Source: an uncultured Oscillospiraceae bacterium (GTDB lineage Bacteria > Bacillota > Clostridia > Oscillospirales > Acutalibacteraceae). From it: a stretch of 17,255 nt of DNA. Under the pieces are notes generated by a model. It made no database searches. It saw only the letters and a list, made by a program, of their open reading frames with translations, and was not told the origin of the DNA. Position 1 is the stretch's first letter, and the number at the start of each line of letters is the position of its first letter. Position numbers and translations under genes: made by a program. The stretch lies in the NCBI GenBank assembly GCA_910588935.1, contig CAJUSM010000027.1, positions 18,550 to 35,804 of the forward strand, given 5' to 3'. Below are positions 1 through 7,808 of the stretch, one piece after another.

Positions 1-93
1 TCCATGATCTCTACCCCCTTTAAGCTGTTGCTGTTTATCAGCATCAACGGCTGGGAGCTGTTGTTTTCCACTTTGGTGCAAACCTTTCAGTGA
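1..93 (+). CDS. fliP: Flagellar type III export gate protein FliP, 3' end only
   Basis: This is the last 30 codons of fliP, read in frame from base 1 and ending at TGA 91-93; the rest lies outside the window. FliP is an integral membrane protein that forms the FliPQR export-gate ring in the flagellar basal body. The visible residues, STPFKLLLFISINGWELL, match the conserved C-terminal helix of the family, where an (S/T)xPFKLxLFVxxDGWxLL pattern is usual. Its position directly before fliQ and fliR fits the standard fliP-fliQ-fliR order. The call is firm although only a fragment is present. Confidence 0.9.
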   Translation, partial: SMISTPFKLLLFISINGWELLFSTLVQTFQ

Positions 94-149
94 GGCGGAC
101 AAAAAGCTGCGAGAGGGATTTTTTTCAAACAGAAACGAGGTGAGGCCGG

Positions 150-407
150 GTGGATCTGCCAGTTGTAGACGTCTTTCGAGACGCGATAGGTGTTGTAATC
201 AGGATGGTCGCGCCCATGCTGCTGCTGAGTATGGCGGTGGGCGTTATTGTGGCAATCCTTCAGGCTGTTACCCAAATTCATGAACAGACCATTTCCTTTA
301 TTCTTAAGCTTATTGTGGTAATCCTGTTTTTGATTATTGGGGGCAGTTGGATGCTCTCTACCTTACAGGAGTTTGCCCTGAGCCTATTCGATATTATAAG
401 AGGGTGA
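150..407 (+). CDS. fliQ: Flagellar type III export gate protein FliQ
   Basis: This 85-residue protein is close to the usual FliQ length of about 89. It has two hydrophobic helices (about residues 15-37 and 49-72) around the family's conserved centre, seen here as AILQAVTQIHEQTISFILK. FliQ is a small subunit of the FliPQR gate through which unfolded rod, hook and filament subunits cross the inner membrane. The start is GTG at 150, chosen because GAGGTGA (137-143) sits six bases upstream and no in-frame ATG lies near. The gene is 56 bases after fliP and 4 bases before fliR, so all three are probably translated from one message. Confidence 0.95.
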   Translation: MDLPVVDVFRDAIGVVIRMVAPMLLLSMAVGVIVAILQAVTQIHEQTISFILKLIVVILFLIIGGSWMLSTLQEFALSLFDIIRG

Positions 408-411
408 AGCG

Positions 412-1188
412 GTGGAACTGATAGATTGGGCCGGCTTTACTCTATTCCTTTACATTTTAGCCAGAATGTCCGGCTTTGTATTCTTTACCCCCTTTTTTGG
501 CCGGGCAAATATTCCCGCTTACTACAAGGCCGGCATGGCCCTGGTGCTGTCCCTTGCGGTAAATGCTGCGTATGAGGGCGCTGCCGCGGTGCCGGTCACC
601 TTTATTGAGTTGGCAGTTCGCTTGCTGCTAGAGGTGGCTATGGGTTATCTTGTTGGCCTGGTTATGAATATCTTTCTCTATATCCCCACCTTGGCGGGAC
701 ATGTGGTGGATGAGCAAATGGGCATGGCTATGGCCCAGACCTATGATCCCAGCTTTCAGGGGCAGTCCACCCCTACGGCCAATGTACTGAACATCTTTAG
801 CATTCTTATCTTTTTTACGGCCAACGGGCATCACACTTTGCTGCGGCTGATGATAGCTTCTGGGGGAGTAACTCCTTTTGGAACTGCCGCTTTGGGCAGT
901 GACGCGGCGGAAATGGTGGCCCAGGTATTTATTGACTGTACCTTGCTGGCGGTAAAGCTTTGCCTGCCGGTACTAGGAGCAGAGCTAATGGGCCAGGTGG
1001 GTATGGGGGTGCTGATGAAGGTTATCCCCCAGATCAATGTGTTTGCCATTAATATTGAGTTTAAGGTGTTGGTGGGCTTGGCAATGGTCTTTTTCCTGAT
1101 CAGTCCATTCAGCGAGTTTTTGCTTGGCATGGAGAATACTATGCTCAACAACATACAAATGGCCATTGCCCTTGCAAAGGGCGGATAA
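412..1188 (+). CDS. fliR: Flagellar type III export gate protein FliR
   Basis: A 258-residue, strongly hydrophobic protein of normal FliR length. Recognisable family stretches are RMSGFVFFTPFFGRANIP near the N-terminus, the loop VVDEQMGMAMAQTYDPS (about residues 98-114), and a C-terminal part with INVFAINIEFKVLVGLAM. About six membrane segments can be read. FliR completes the export gate with FliP and FliQ and contacts FlhB. The start is GTG at 412 after AGAGGG and only 4 bases after the fliQ stop, which suggests translational coupling. No frameshift or missing region is seen. Confidence 0.95.
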   Translation: MELIDWAGFTLFLYILARMSGFVFFTPFFGRANIPAYYKAGMALVLSLAVNAAYEGAAAVPVTFIELAVRLLLEVAMGYLVGLVMNIFLYIPTLAGHVVDEQMGMAMAQTYDPSFQGQSTPTANVLNIFSILIFFTANGHHTLLRLMIASGGVTPFGTAALGSDAAEMVAQVFIDCTLLAVKLCLPVLGAELMGQVGMGVLMKVIPQINVFAINIEFKVLVGLAMVFFLISPFSEFLLGMENTMLNNIQMAIALAKGG

Positions 1189-1230
1189 GTACTACCGGAC
1201 CGGATGGAGCCGCCATCCCTTAAGTACCGG
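1186..1230 (+). repeat. Short hairpin flanked by direct repeats between fliR and flhB
   Basis: GGATGG (1202-1207) and CCATCC (1213-1218) form a six-base-pair stem with loop AGCCG. It is bracketed by two near copies of a TAAGTAC-CCGG motif (1186-1198, beginning at the fliR stop codon, and 1221-1230). There is no T run, so it is not a terminator. It may slow or separate translation of fliR and flhB, or mark an RNA processing point; no function can be shown. Confidence 0.4.
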
Positions 1231-1247
1231 CAAAAGAGGTGGTGAAT

Positions 1248-2309
1248 ATGCCAGGCGAGGACAAAACCGAAAAGGCAACGCCAAAACGACGGCGTGACGA
1301 GCGAAAAAAGGGCAATGTTCTCATGTGTCAGGATATTATCGCTGTGGCTACCTTAGTAGGCAGTGTGGCCATGCTTTGGTTAATGTTCCCCAGCTTTGTG
1401 ACCAACCTGACCGAGTTTTTTCACCGCAGCCTAAGCTTTGTGCCAGGCGTGGCGGAGGTTTCTGTGGTAGATAACTTATCCCAGCTGCTGTTTCAAGGCA
1501 TAGAGGCCTTTGTATTTACCGTGGGCCCTATGCTGGGTGTTACCGCGCTGGTGGCGGTGGCCGCAACCTTTGCCCAAACCCGGTTTTTAGTGGCCGGGGA
1601 GATTATTAAGCCCAAGTTCAGCAAGCTCAGCCCTCTTAATGGCTTTAAACGGTTGTTTTCCCTGCGCAGCATTATTGAGGCCCTAAAAGGGATAATTAAA
1701 ATAACTATTTTGTTGGTATTGATCTACAACTGTCTACAAGACGTTATGCAATCCGCGGCTAATTTTATGTATGCCGATTTAGGCGCTGCCTGCAGAAGTC
1801 TGTTTTCTGCCATATTCAATATGCTTTTGCAAGTCTGCCTGGCCTTTGTGGCCATTGCGTTTTTTGACTTTTTGTATCAGCGTTGGGAACATGAGCGGAA
1901 GATGAAAATGAGCAAGCAGGAAATTAAAGAGGAGTATAAGCAAACAGAGGGCGATCCTCAAATTAAAAGCCGCATCCGCCAGGTACAGCGGGCTATGGCC
2001 CAATCTCGCATGATGCAGCAGGTGCAGGATGCCGATGTAATTGTACGCAACCCCACCCACTTTGCGGTTGCCCTGCGCTACCGCCAGGGAAAAGACGCCG
2101 CGCCGGTGGTGCTGGCCAAAGGCCAGGATGAGCTGGCTGCCAGGATTGTGGCCAAAGGGGAGGAGCACAAGGTGCCGGTGGTGGAAAACGTGCCTTTGGC
2201 TCGGGCTCTGTATGCCCAAGCCGAGCTGAACCAGGAAATTCCGCCCGAGCTGTATTCGGCAGTGGCTGAGGTACTGGTTTACATCTTCCGCCTGGAGAAG
2301 AAGCTATAA
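1248..2309 (+). CDS. flhB: Flagellar export substrate-specificity switch protein FlhB
   Basis: The protein has 353 residues from the ATG at 1248. In-frame GTGs at 1239 and 1242 are possible, but AGAGGT ending at 1240 is ideally spaced (7 bases) for the ATG. The N-terminus EDKTEKATPKRRRDERKKGNV is the standard FlhB opening. Four membrane segments follow, then a basic cytoplasmic linker (KMKMSKQEIKEEYKQTEGDP) and the autocleavage domain with NPTHFAVALRY. In the family the peptide bond between the N and P of NPTH breaks spontaneously, switching export from rod/hook to filament subunits. The NPTH motif is intact here. The gene lies 59 bases after fliR in the export-gate operon. Confidence 0.96.
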   Translation: MPGEDKTEKATPKRRRDERKKGNVLMCQDIIAVATLVGSVAMLWLMFPSFVTNLTEFFHRSLSFVPGVAEVSVVDNLSQLLFQGIEAFVFTVGPMLGVTALVAVAATFAQTRFLVAGEIIKPKFSKLSPLNGFKRLFSLRSIIEALKGIIKITILLVLIYNCLQDVMQSAANFMYADLGAACRSLFSAIFNMLLQVCLAFVAIAFFDFLYQRWEHERKMKMSKQEIKEEYKQTEGDPQIKSRIRQVQRAMAQSRMMQQVQDADVIVRNPTHFAVALRYRQGKDAAPVVLAKGQDELAARIVAKGEEHKVPVVENVPLARALYAQAELNQEIPPELYSAVAEVLVYIFRLEKKL

Positions 2310-2481
2310 AAGGGAAAGAGCAGGGAAAAGACCCGGCTTTTCTCCCACAGAAAACGGAATGTCCGGGCTTAAAGCTCCGGCAAGGTAATCCCCTTTATGA
2401 ATTCATTTATTTTAGAAAACAACTGGCCTAGTGGCCTTATTATAGATTTCTTTAGGATTCCAACTGGAAGGAGGAACTGCA

Positions 2482-4575
2482 GTGAAGCGGCTTTTGAATA
2501 ACGCGGTATCGCTGCTTGTGGTGGTCATAGTCCTGTTCCTGATCCTCCCTTTGCCCACCTTTATGCTGGATATCTTGTTGGTAATCAATATTTCGCTGTC
2601 TGTTGTAATTCTGCTGATTACCATGAACATTAAGGAAACCTTGGAGTTTTCCATTTATCCCTCTTTGTTGCTGATCACTACCCTGTTCCGCCTGGGCCTG
2701 AATGTGTCTTCTACCCGCCTGATTCTTCAGAACGGCTTTGCGGGAGAGGTAATCGCTGCTTTTGGCCAGCTGATTACCAGCGGCAATGTGGTGATTGGCT
2801 TCATCATTTTCTTCATTATTGTTATGGTTCAGTTTATCGTAATTACTAAGGGTGCTGAGCGCGTGGCTGAGGTTGCCGCCCGGTTTACCCTAGACGCCAT
2901 GCCTGGCAAGCAGATGGCCATTGACGCGGACCTGAACACTGGCCTGATTGACGAGGCAACCGCCCGCCTGCGCCGGGAAAAGATTCAGCGAGAGGCGGAC
3001 TTTTACGGCGCTATGGACGGCGCCACCAAGATTGTAAAGGGCGACGCGGTGATGTCCCTGATTATCACCGCCGTGAACCTGATTGGCGGCATGATCATTG
3101 GCATGGTCCAGGGCGGCCAGGATTTGAATACTGTGGCGACAATGTACTCCACCGCCACCATTGGCGACGGCCTGGTTTCCCAGTTGCCTGCCCTAATGAT
3201 CTCCACTGCTACCGGCATGATTGTAACCCGCTCTGTTTCTGACGGCAGCCTGAACACCGATGTTATCCGCCAGTTTACCGCCCAGCCCCGGGCTATTATG
3301 ACCGCCGGCGCTGCCCTGGTCTTCCTGGCGCTCATGCCAAACACGCCCCACCTGGCTTTGAGCCTGGTGGCTGTGGTGCTGCTGAGCTTTGGCTTTGTAC
3401 TCAGCCGGCAGATGCGCGCCAAACAGGAGCAAGAGGCCCTGGCCGCTATGCCAGAGGAGGTGGCCCCAGAGGCTGCCCCCACAGAGGCCGATTACTACAA
3501 AGACATCAGCAATGTATACTCCTTGCTGGCCGTAGAGCCCATTGAGATGGAGGTAGGCTATAGCCTAATCCCCCTGGTAGATGAGAGCAGCGGCGGCAAG
3601 CTGATCAATCGAATTGTGATTTTCCGTAGGCAGTATGCTCAGGAAATGGGCTTTGTGGTGCCCACTGTGCGAATGCACGATAGCTCTGTGATTGGTACCA
3701 ACCAGTACACCATACGAATTAAGGGGGAAGAGGTGGCAAAAGGCGAAATTCTGGTAGATTACTACCTGGCCTTGGAGCCCTCTAAGCCTTTGGGAGAGAT
3801 CGATGGCATTGAGACTGTAGAGCCAGCCTATGGCATTCCCTCTCGATGGATTCTGCCGGAAAACAAAGAGATGGCGGAGATTTACGGCTATACTGTAATT
3901 GACCCCCTCTCCGTAATCCTGACCCACCTTTCCGAAACCATTAAAAAGCATGCTTTTGAGCTGCTTACCCGCACAGAGACCATCCAGCTGGTAGATAACC
4001 TGAAGCGCACTTCCCCTGAGCTGGTGGAGGAGGCCTGCCCCAATGTGATCTCCTACGCTTTGCTGGAAAAGGTGCTGCGCAACCTGTTGATGGAGGGCAT
4101 CCCCATTCGGGATATGCAGACCATACTGGAAACCATGGTGGACGCCATGGGTACCACCAGAGACCCGGACCTTATTACCGAAAGCGTGCGCAACGCCCTA
4201 AGCCGGACGATCACCAGGCGCTTCTGTCAGGATGGCCAGCTGCGGGCTGTTACCCTGGACGCAGAGGTGGAGCGCCGGGTAGTGGCCTCGCTCACCAAAA
4301 ACGAGCATGGTATCTACCTGGCTATGGAGCCAGACCTTATCCAGACCCTGATTACCCAGATTGCAGAGCATATGCCTAAATTCGGCGATCTGGGCTCCCC
4401 GCCCATTCTGCTTACCAGCCAGGTGGTGCGCATATACTTAAGCCGCTTGCTTTCTCAATACTTTGCCAACCTCAATGTGCTCTCTTTTAGCGAGATTGTG
4501 GGCACAGTGCAGATACAGTCCTTGGGGAATGTAACCATGCAGGCATCTCCTGTGAGAAAGGCGGTGGGCTCATGA
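2482..4575 (+). CDS. flhA: Flagellar type III export apparatus protein FlhA
   Basis: This 697-residue protein has the usual FlhA length. The first third or so is membrane-embedded, with the family stretch FRLGLNVSSTRLIL. The cytoplasmic loop RFTLDAMPGKQMAIDADLN, the FHIPEP-family signature, follows. A soluble C-terminal half, which in the family forms the nonameric ring that docks substrates and chaperones, runs from about residue 350. The start is GTG at 2482 behind AAGGAGG (2468-2474). A 172-base gap separates it from flhB; it contains small imperfect hairpins but no convincing terminator, so read-through is likely. The stop overlaps the next gene's ATG (ATGA at 4572-4575). flhF and flhG, often downstream of flhA in Firmicutes, are not here. 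Confidence 0.97.
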   Translation: MKRLLNNAVSLLVVVIVLFLILPLPTFMLDILLVINISLSVVILLITMNIKETLEFSIYPSLLLITTLFRLGLNVSSTRLILQNGFAGEVIAAFGQLITSGNVVIGFIIFFIIVMVQFIVITKGAERVAEVAARFTLDAMPGKQMAIDADLNTGLIDEATARLRREKIQREADFYGAMDGATKIVKGDAVMSLIITAVNLIGGMIIGMVQGGQDLNTVATMYSTATIGDGLVSQLPALMISTATGMIVTRSVSDGSLNTDVIRQFTAQPRAIMTAGAALVFLALMPNTPHLALSLVAVVLLSFGFVLSRQMRAKQEQEALAAMPEEVAPEAAPTEADYYKDISNVYSLLAVEPIEMEVGYSLIPLVDESSGGKLINRIVIFRRQYAQEMGFVVPTVRMHDSSVIGTNQYTIRIKGEEVAKGEILVDYYLALEPSKPLGEIDGIETVEPAYGIPSRWILPENKEMAEIYGYTVIDPLSVILTHLSETIKKHAFELLTRTETIQLVDNLKRTSPELVEEACPNVISYALLEKVLRNLLMEGIPIRDMQTILETMVDAMGTTRDPDLITESVRNALSRTITRRFCQDGQLRAVTLDAEVERRVVASLTKNEHGIYLAMEPDLIQTLITQIAEHMPKFGDLGSPPILLTSQVVRIYLSRLLSQYFANLNVLSFSEIVGTVQIQSLGNVTMQASPVRKAVGS

Positions 4576-5369
4576 AACCCCGCCCAGTTCCGTTAAACTA
4601 CGACGAAATGACCGCTGAGGAGCTTTTTGCTCTCTACCGCCAGGAAGAGGACCAGGAGCTAAAGCACCGGCTAAAGTGGGAAATTGCCATACGGTATACA
4701 GGGCTAGTAAAAAGCATCGCTTTGCAAATCCGCGGGGTGTTTTGCAGCTTTACCCAGCTGGATGACATCATTAACGAGGGCCTGATTGTGCTGGCCGACG
4801 CGGTAGATAAGTTCGACCCGGAAAAGGGACGTTTTGAGATGTATGTATCTAAGCGCATTCGGGGAATGATTGTGGACCTGGCCCGACAGCAGGACTGGGT
4901 ACCCAGAACCGTGCGCCAAAGAGCCCAGCGCATAGAAAAGGCGATGACAGATCTGTATGGGGAAACCGGCCAGCTGCCCAGCGAAGCTCAAATTATAGAA
5001 CACCTGGGCATTACTACGGAAGAGTACCAGGAAGCCATGGCCAATGCCTCTCTTCACAGCATCCTCTCTTTAGACGAGCTTTTGGACAATGCGGACCACT
5101 GGAACGCGGAACCGGAAACCGACAGTGCCTCTGACGCCCCTGAACGGGCCCTGCTGGGGGAGGAGCTTACCCAAACCCTGGCAAAAGCGATTGGCTCTAT
5201 GAAGGAAAACGAGCAATTGGTGCTCTCCCTATATTACGAGCAGAACCTTAAAATGAAGGACATCGCTGCGGTAATGGATATTACACCTCCCCGGGTGTCC
5301 CAGATTCATGCTCGGGCGGTACAGAAGCTAAAAACCATTATGGAAGCGTACCTTCGGGAAGAAAGCTGA
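4572..5369 (+). CDS. fliA: Flagellar/motility RNA polymerase sigma factor (sigma-28 family, FliA/SigD/WhiG)
   Basis: A 265-residue sigma factor with regions 2, 3 and 4, the sigma-28 family layout. Region 2 (about residues 45-115) contains LDDIINEGLIVLADAVDKFDPEK followed by F-x-MYVSKRIRGMIVDLARQQDWVPR. Region 3 is about residues 116-190. Region 4 (about 205-260) has the helix-turn-helix LKMKDIAAVMDITPPRVSQIHARA. The family directs RNA polymerase to late flagellar and chemotaxis promoters (TAAA-N15-GCCGATAA type), usually held in check by FlgM; no flgM is in this window. The ATG lies inside the flhA stop (ATGA), so its synthesis is probably coupled to FlhA. It is the last gene before a spacer with a new promoter. 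Confidence 0.95.
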   Translation: MKPRPVPLNYDEMTAEELFALYRQEEDQELKHRLKWEIAIRYTGLVKSIALQIRGVFCSFTQLDDIINEGLIVLADAVDKFDPEKGRFEMYVSKRIRGMIVDLARQQDWVPRTVRQRAQRIEKAMTDLYGETGQLPSEAQIIEHLGITTEEYQEAMANASLHSILSLDELLDNADHWNAEPETDSASDAPERALLGEELTQTLAKAIGSMKENEQLVLSLYYEQNLKMKDIAAVMDITPPRVSQIHARAVQKLKTIMEAYLREES

Positions 5370-5450
5370 GTTATTAGCCTGGGCTGGGAAAAGAAAAACG
5401 GGGAAATATAAAATAATTACGATTTTGGTAGTGCATTGCCCTGCAAAATA

Positions 5451-5459
5451 TGATATAAT
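5451..5459 (+). promoter_or_regulatory. Extended -10 promoter (TGATATAAT) ahead of the rod/chemotaxis genes
   Basis: A perfect TATAAT at 5454-5459 is preceded by TG at the extended -10 position (TGATATAAT). No good -35 hexamer lies at 16-19 bases (GTGCAT at 17), as is common for extended -10 promoters read by the housekeeping sigma factor. It would start transcription near 5466 and give a leader of about 180 bases before the first rod gene. No sigma-28 style box was found here. Confidence 0.6.
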
Positions 5460-5481
5460 GAGCATGAAAGCCTGTGTTTCT

Positions 5482-5579
5482 GTACACGCGAGTTTTTCCG
5501 CGCCTGCAAAGGAGAAACTCTAAGCTGGATAGGTACTGCAAATTTTGAGAATGCAAGGGTGGGCCTTGAAAAAAAGGCC
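5482..5579 (+). promoter_or_regulatory. Foldable 5' leader RNA, possible cis-regulatory element
   Basis: The leader downstream of the TGATATAAT promoter can form two alternative structures. One is a ten-pair stem, GAGTTTTTCC (5490-5499) with GGAGAAACTC (5511-5520), containing one G-U pair. The other is a CGCG/CGCG hairpin (5487-5490, 5499-5502) closed outside by GTAC (5482-5485) with GTAC (5533-5536). The two are mutually exclusive because they share bases. A third hairpin, GGCCTT (5562-5567) with AAGGCC (5574-5579), lacks a good T run. The order GCAAAG - 8 bases - CTAAG - ATAGGTA faintly recalls the c-di-GMP (GEMM-I) riboswitch core, but the rest does not match, so the class is left open. 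Confidence 0.3.
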
Positions 5580-5647
5580 GCGCTTTCTAATAGATATTAT
5601 TGCGGTGGCGCCCAGAGGGCACACCAGGAAAGGACTGGGGTTATACA

Positions 5648-6403
5648 ATGTTCAAAGGCTTTTACAATTTGGCCTCGGGAATGATCACCTATGGTAAAAA
5701 CCTAAATGTGATTTCCAATAATATGGCCAATGTGTCCACCACGGGCTTTAAGTCCGACCTGTTCACCGGCCAGACCTTTGACGAGGTGATGTACGACATT
5801 GTGGGCAACAAGGAGAAAATTTATACCCAAATTGGAGAACAGAGCTACGCCACCGTGCCCAGCGAGCTGTACACAGACTTTAGCCAGAGCAGCTTTGACG
5901 AGACCCACATGCCTTTGGATTTCGCCATTGAGGACGATGGACGGGGCTTTTTTGCCATCCAGACCAATAACGGGATTGCATATACCCGGGCTGGCGACTT
6001 TTCTCTGGATGAAGAGAGCTACCTCTCTTTGCCGGATCATGGCCGGGTGCTGGATATAAACGGCCAGGAAATCCGCCTGGTTACCGACAAGATTCAGTGC
6101 GATGACTACGGCAGAATCTACTCTCAAGAAGGCGGCTTTTTGGGGCAGATAGGGGTGTATGTGTTTGAGAACACCGACGGCTTGGAAAAAGATCCTATGG
6201 GCATGTTTACCGGCGGCGGCCAGCCAGAGGCCCAGACTGTGCGGGTACACCACGGAATGCTGGAACGGTCTAATGTAGGGCTGGCCCAGGAAATGGTTAA
6301 AATGATTAGCACCCAAAGGGCCTACCAGAGCTCGGCTACCCTAACCAAAATGTACGACCAGGTAATGAGCCATGCCTCTAACGATGTGGGCAGGCTGCAA
6401 TAA
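5648..6403 (+). CDS. flgF: Flagellar basal-body rod protein, FlgF/FlhO-like
   Basis: This 251-residue axial protein is of the FlgF/FlgG family, which builds the rod or hook base outside the membrane. The N-terminus MFKGFYNLASGMI and LNVISNNMANVSTTGFK is the conserved rod/hook coiled segment. The C-terminus GMLERSNVGLAQEMVKMISTQRAYQSS is the matching C-terminal helix. The middle has the family's FFAIQTNNGIAYTRAGDFSLD block. The start is ATG at 5648, although the frame is open from 5600, because the family N-terminus begins exactly there. It is the first of two paralogues in tandem, as with flhO-flhP in Bacillus. FlgF versus FlgG assignment rests on order and is uncertain. An extra Arg splits the usual GDGFF motif (DDGRGFF). 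Confidence 0.85.
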   Translation: MFKGFYNLASGMITYGKNLNVISNNMANVSTTGFKSDLFTGQTFDEVMYDIVGNKEKIYTQIGEQSYATVPSELYTDFSQSSFDETHMPLDFAIEDDGRGFFAIQTNNGIAYTRAGDFSLDEESYLSLPDHGRVLDINGQEIRLVTDKIQCDDYGRIYSQEGGFLGQIGVYVFENTDGLEKDPMGMFTGGGQPEAQTVRVHHGMLERSNVGLAQEMVKMISTQRAYQSSATLTKMYDQVMSHASNDVGRLQ

Positions 6404-6421
6404 TAGAAAGGAAAAGGGCTT

Positions 6422-7150
6422 ATGAATCTATCCTTTTATACCGCGGCGGTGGGGGCCTGGCAGCAGCAGGAACGGCTGAATGTCCACGGCAACAATATCG
6501 CCAATGTGAACAACTACGGTTTTCGGGCCAAACGCCCGGTTTTCTCTGATTTGATGTACGATTATGTGCAGGGGGCCGCGGGAGACGACCTGGCCAGGGG
6601 TACCGGCGCCTATATGGTGTCTGCCGACACAGACTTTAACCCTACAGGCGTGTCAGATACCGGCCTTGCTATGGACTATGCCATAGAAGGCGATGGCTTT
6701 TTCGCCCTGTGGGATCCGGCTACCGGGGATTACAGCTATACACGGGACGGCTCCTTTACAATGAGCCAGTACATGCTGCGCAACGATGAAACCGGGGAGC
6801 TGGAAACAAAGTGGTATCTCTCCGATGGATTTGGCAAGTTTGTTATGGGCCAGAACGGCCGGCTGATTGAGGTAACAGACCAAAAGGAGAAGCTGCCGGT
6901 AGGTATTTTTGACTTTGTCAATTACAATGGTATGGAAAACCTGGGCGATAACCGGTTTTCCCCCATTGAAAAGAACGGCCAGCTCCGCGTGGGCAGTGGA
7001 AAGCTGCTCCAGGGCTGCTTAGAAAACTCCAATGTGGATTTGGCCAATGAGCTGGTAAAGGTCATTGAGTCCCAGCGCTCCTTCAGCTATGCTTTGAAGA
7101 TGATTCAGTGCTCGGATGAGATTGAAACCACTGTAAATGGCCTGCGCTAA
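6422..7150 (+). CDS. flgG: Flagellar basal-body rod protein, FlgG/FlhP-like
   Basis: A 242-residue second member of the flagellar rod/hook family. It shows LNVHGNNIANVNNYGFRAKR at the N-terminus, the central AIEGDGFFALWDP...YTRDGSFT block, and the C-terminal GCLENSNVDLANELVKVIESQRSFSYALKMI. These termini pack as coiled coils in the rod; the middle domain faces outward. It is exported by the type III gate encoded upstream. It starts 18 bases after the previous gene, with AAAGGA ahead of ATG 6422. I call it FlgG-like by its position as second of the pair; the two genes are clearly paralogues but diverged. No truncation is seen. Confidence 0.85.
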   Translation: MNLSFYTAAVGAWQQQERLNVHGNNIANVNNYGFRAKRPVFSDLMYDYVQGAAGDDLARGTGAYMVSADTDFNPTGVSDTGLAMDYAIEGDGFFALWDPATGDYSYTRDGSFTMSQYMLRNDETGELETKWYLSDGFGKFVMGQNGRLIEVTDQKEKLPVGIFDFVNYNGMENLGDNRFSPIEKNGQLRVGSGKLLQGCLENSNVDLANELVKVIESQRSFSYALKMIQCSDEIETTVNGLR

Positions 7151-7181
7151 CCAATTCCCCATGGATTGAGAGGATAGCACA

Positions 7182-7808
7182 ATGATTATAAAAAACTATG
7201 AGGATTTGAGCAGCCTAGAGCTGGATACCCTGCGGGAAATTGGCAGCATAGGTACAGGCAACGCTGCCACCGCCCTTTCTGGAATGCTGGGCTGCCCGGT
7301 GCATATTACCATGCCCGAGGTGCGCATTATGGGTTATAATGAGGCCATCGACTGGATTGGCGGCCCAGAGCCTGTAACAGCCGGCGTGCTGGTACATATT
7401 AGCAACCAGTTAAACGGGATTATGCTTTCGGTACAGCCCCTAGAGTTTGTAAACCTGATTCTTCAGCGGATACTTTCCCATACTATAGAGGACTACAGCC
7501 AGTTAGACGAACTGCAGCGCTCTGCACTGGTAGAGGTAGGCAATATTATGATCTCTACATTTATCAATGCCCTTTCCGGGCTGGCAGACCTAAAGGTGGA
7601 CCTAACCGTGCCAAGCCTTACCGTGGATATGCAGGGAGCAATTCTCACTGTGCCCATGGCCGAGTACGGCGGGCAGACAGACTACCTGATGACCATAGGA
7701 GGCAATTTTGTTTGTGATGGGCGAGAGATGCCCTGCCGGCTGCTTCTCTCTCCAGATATTAGATCACTCAATTTCCTTTTGAGAAAGCTGGGCGTAGAAG
7801 ATGGCTAG
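7182..7808 (+). CDS. cheC: CheY-P phosphatase CheC
   Basis: This 208-residue protein is of the CheC/CheX/FliY phosphatase family, which dephosphorylates CheY-P and regulates CheD in Gram-positive chemotaxis. The family active site is (D/S)xxxExxN-x22-P, and CheC carries two. The second is intact: S114, E118, N121, P144 (SALVEVGN...P). The first has D15, E19 and P45 but serine at the asparagine position (S22, in DTLREIGS). That site may therefore be weak or inactive. The last 8 bases overlap cheD, matching the known CheC-CheD partnership. ATG 7182 follows a GAGAGGA ribosome site. Confidence 0.93.
   Translation: MIIKNYEDLSSLELDTLREIGSIGTGNAATALSGMLGCPVHITMPEVRIMGYNEAIDWIGGPEPVTAGVLVHISNQLNGIMLSVQPLEFVNLILQRILSHTIEDYSQLDELQRSALVEVGNIMISTFINALSGLADLKVDLTVPSLTVDMQGAILTVPMAEYGGQTDYLMTIGGNFVCDGREMPCRLLLSPDIRSLNFLLRKLGVEDG

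Noticed and set aside
2310..2481. Terminator and new promoter between flhB and flhA
   Set aside because: The GGGAAAAG/CTTTTCTCCC hairpin is imperfect and lacks a T run, and the TATTAT near 2438 has no supporting -35 or TG. Read-through from flhB is simpler.
5482..5579. Definite c-di-GMP-I (GEMM) riboswitch
   Set aside because: Only the GCAAAG...CTAAG spacing and an ATAGGTA string agree. The GNRA tetraloop hairpin and the GGCAAACC/GGTTGCC closing stem were not found, so only a generic leader element is reported.
5600..5647. Upstream-extended start for the first rod protein
   Set aside because: The extra 16 residues are not part of the rod-protein family, whose conserved N-terminus (MFKGFYNLASGM) begins exactly at ATG 5648.
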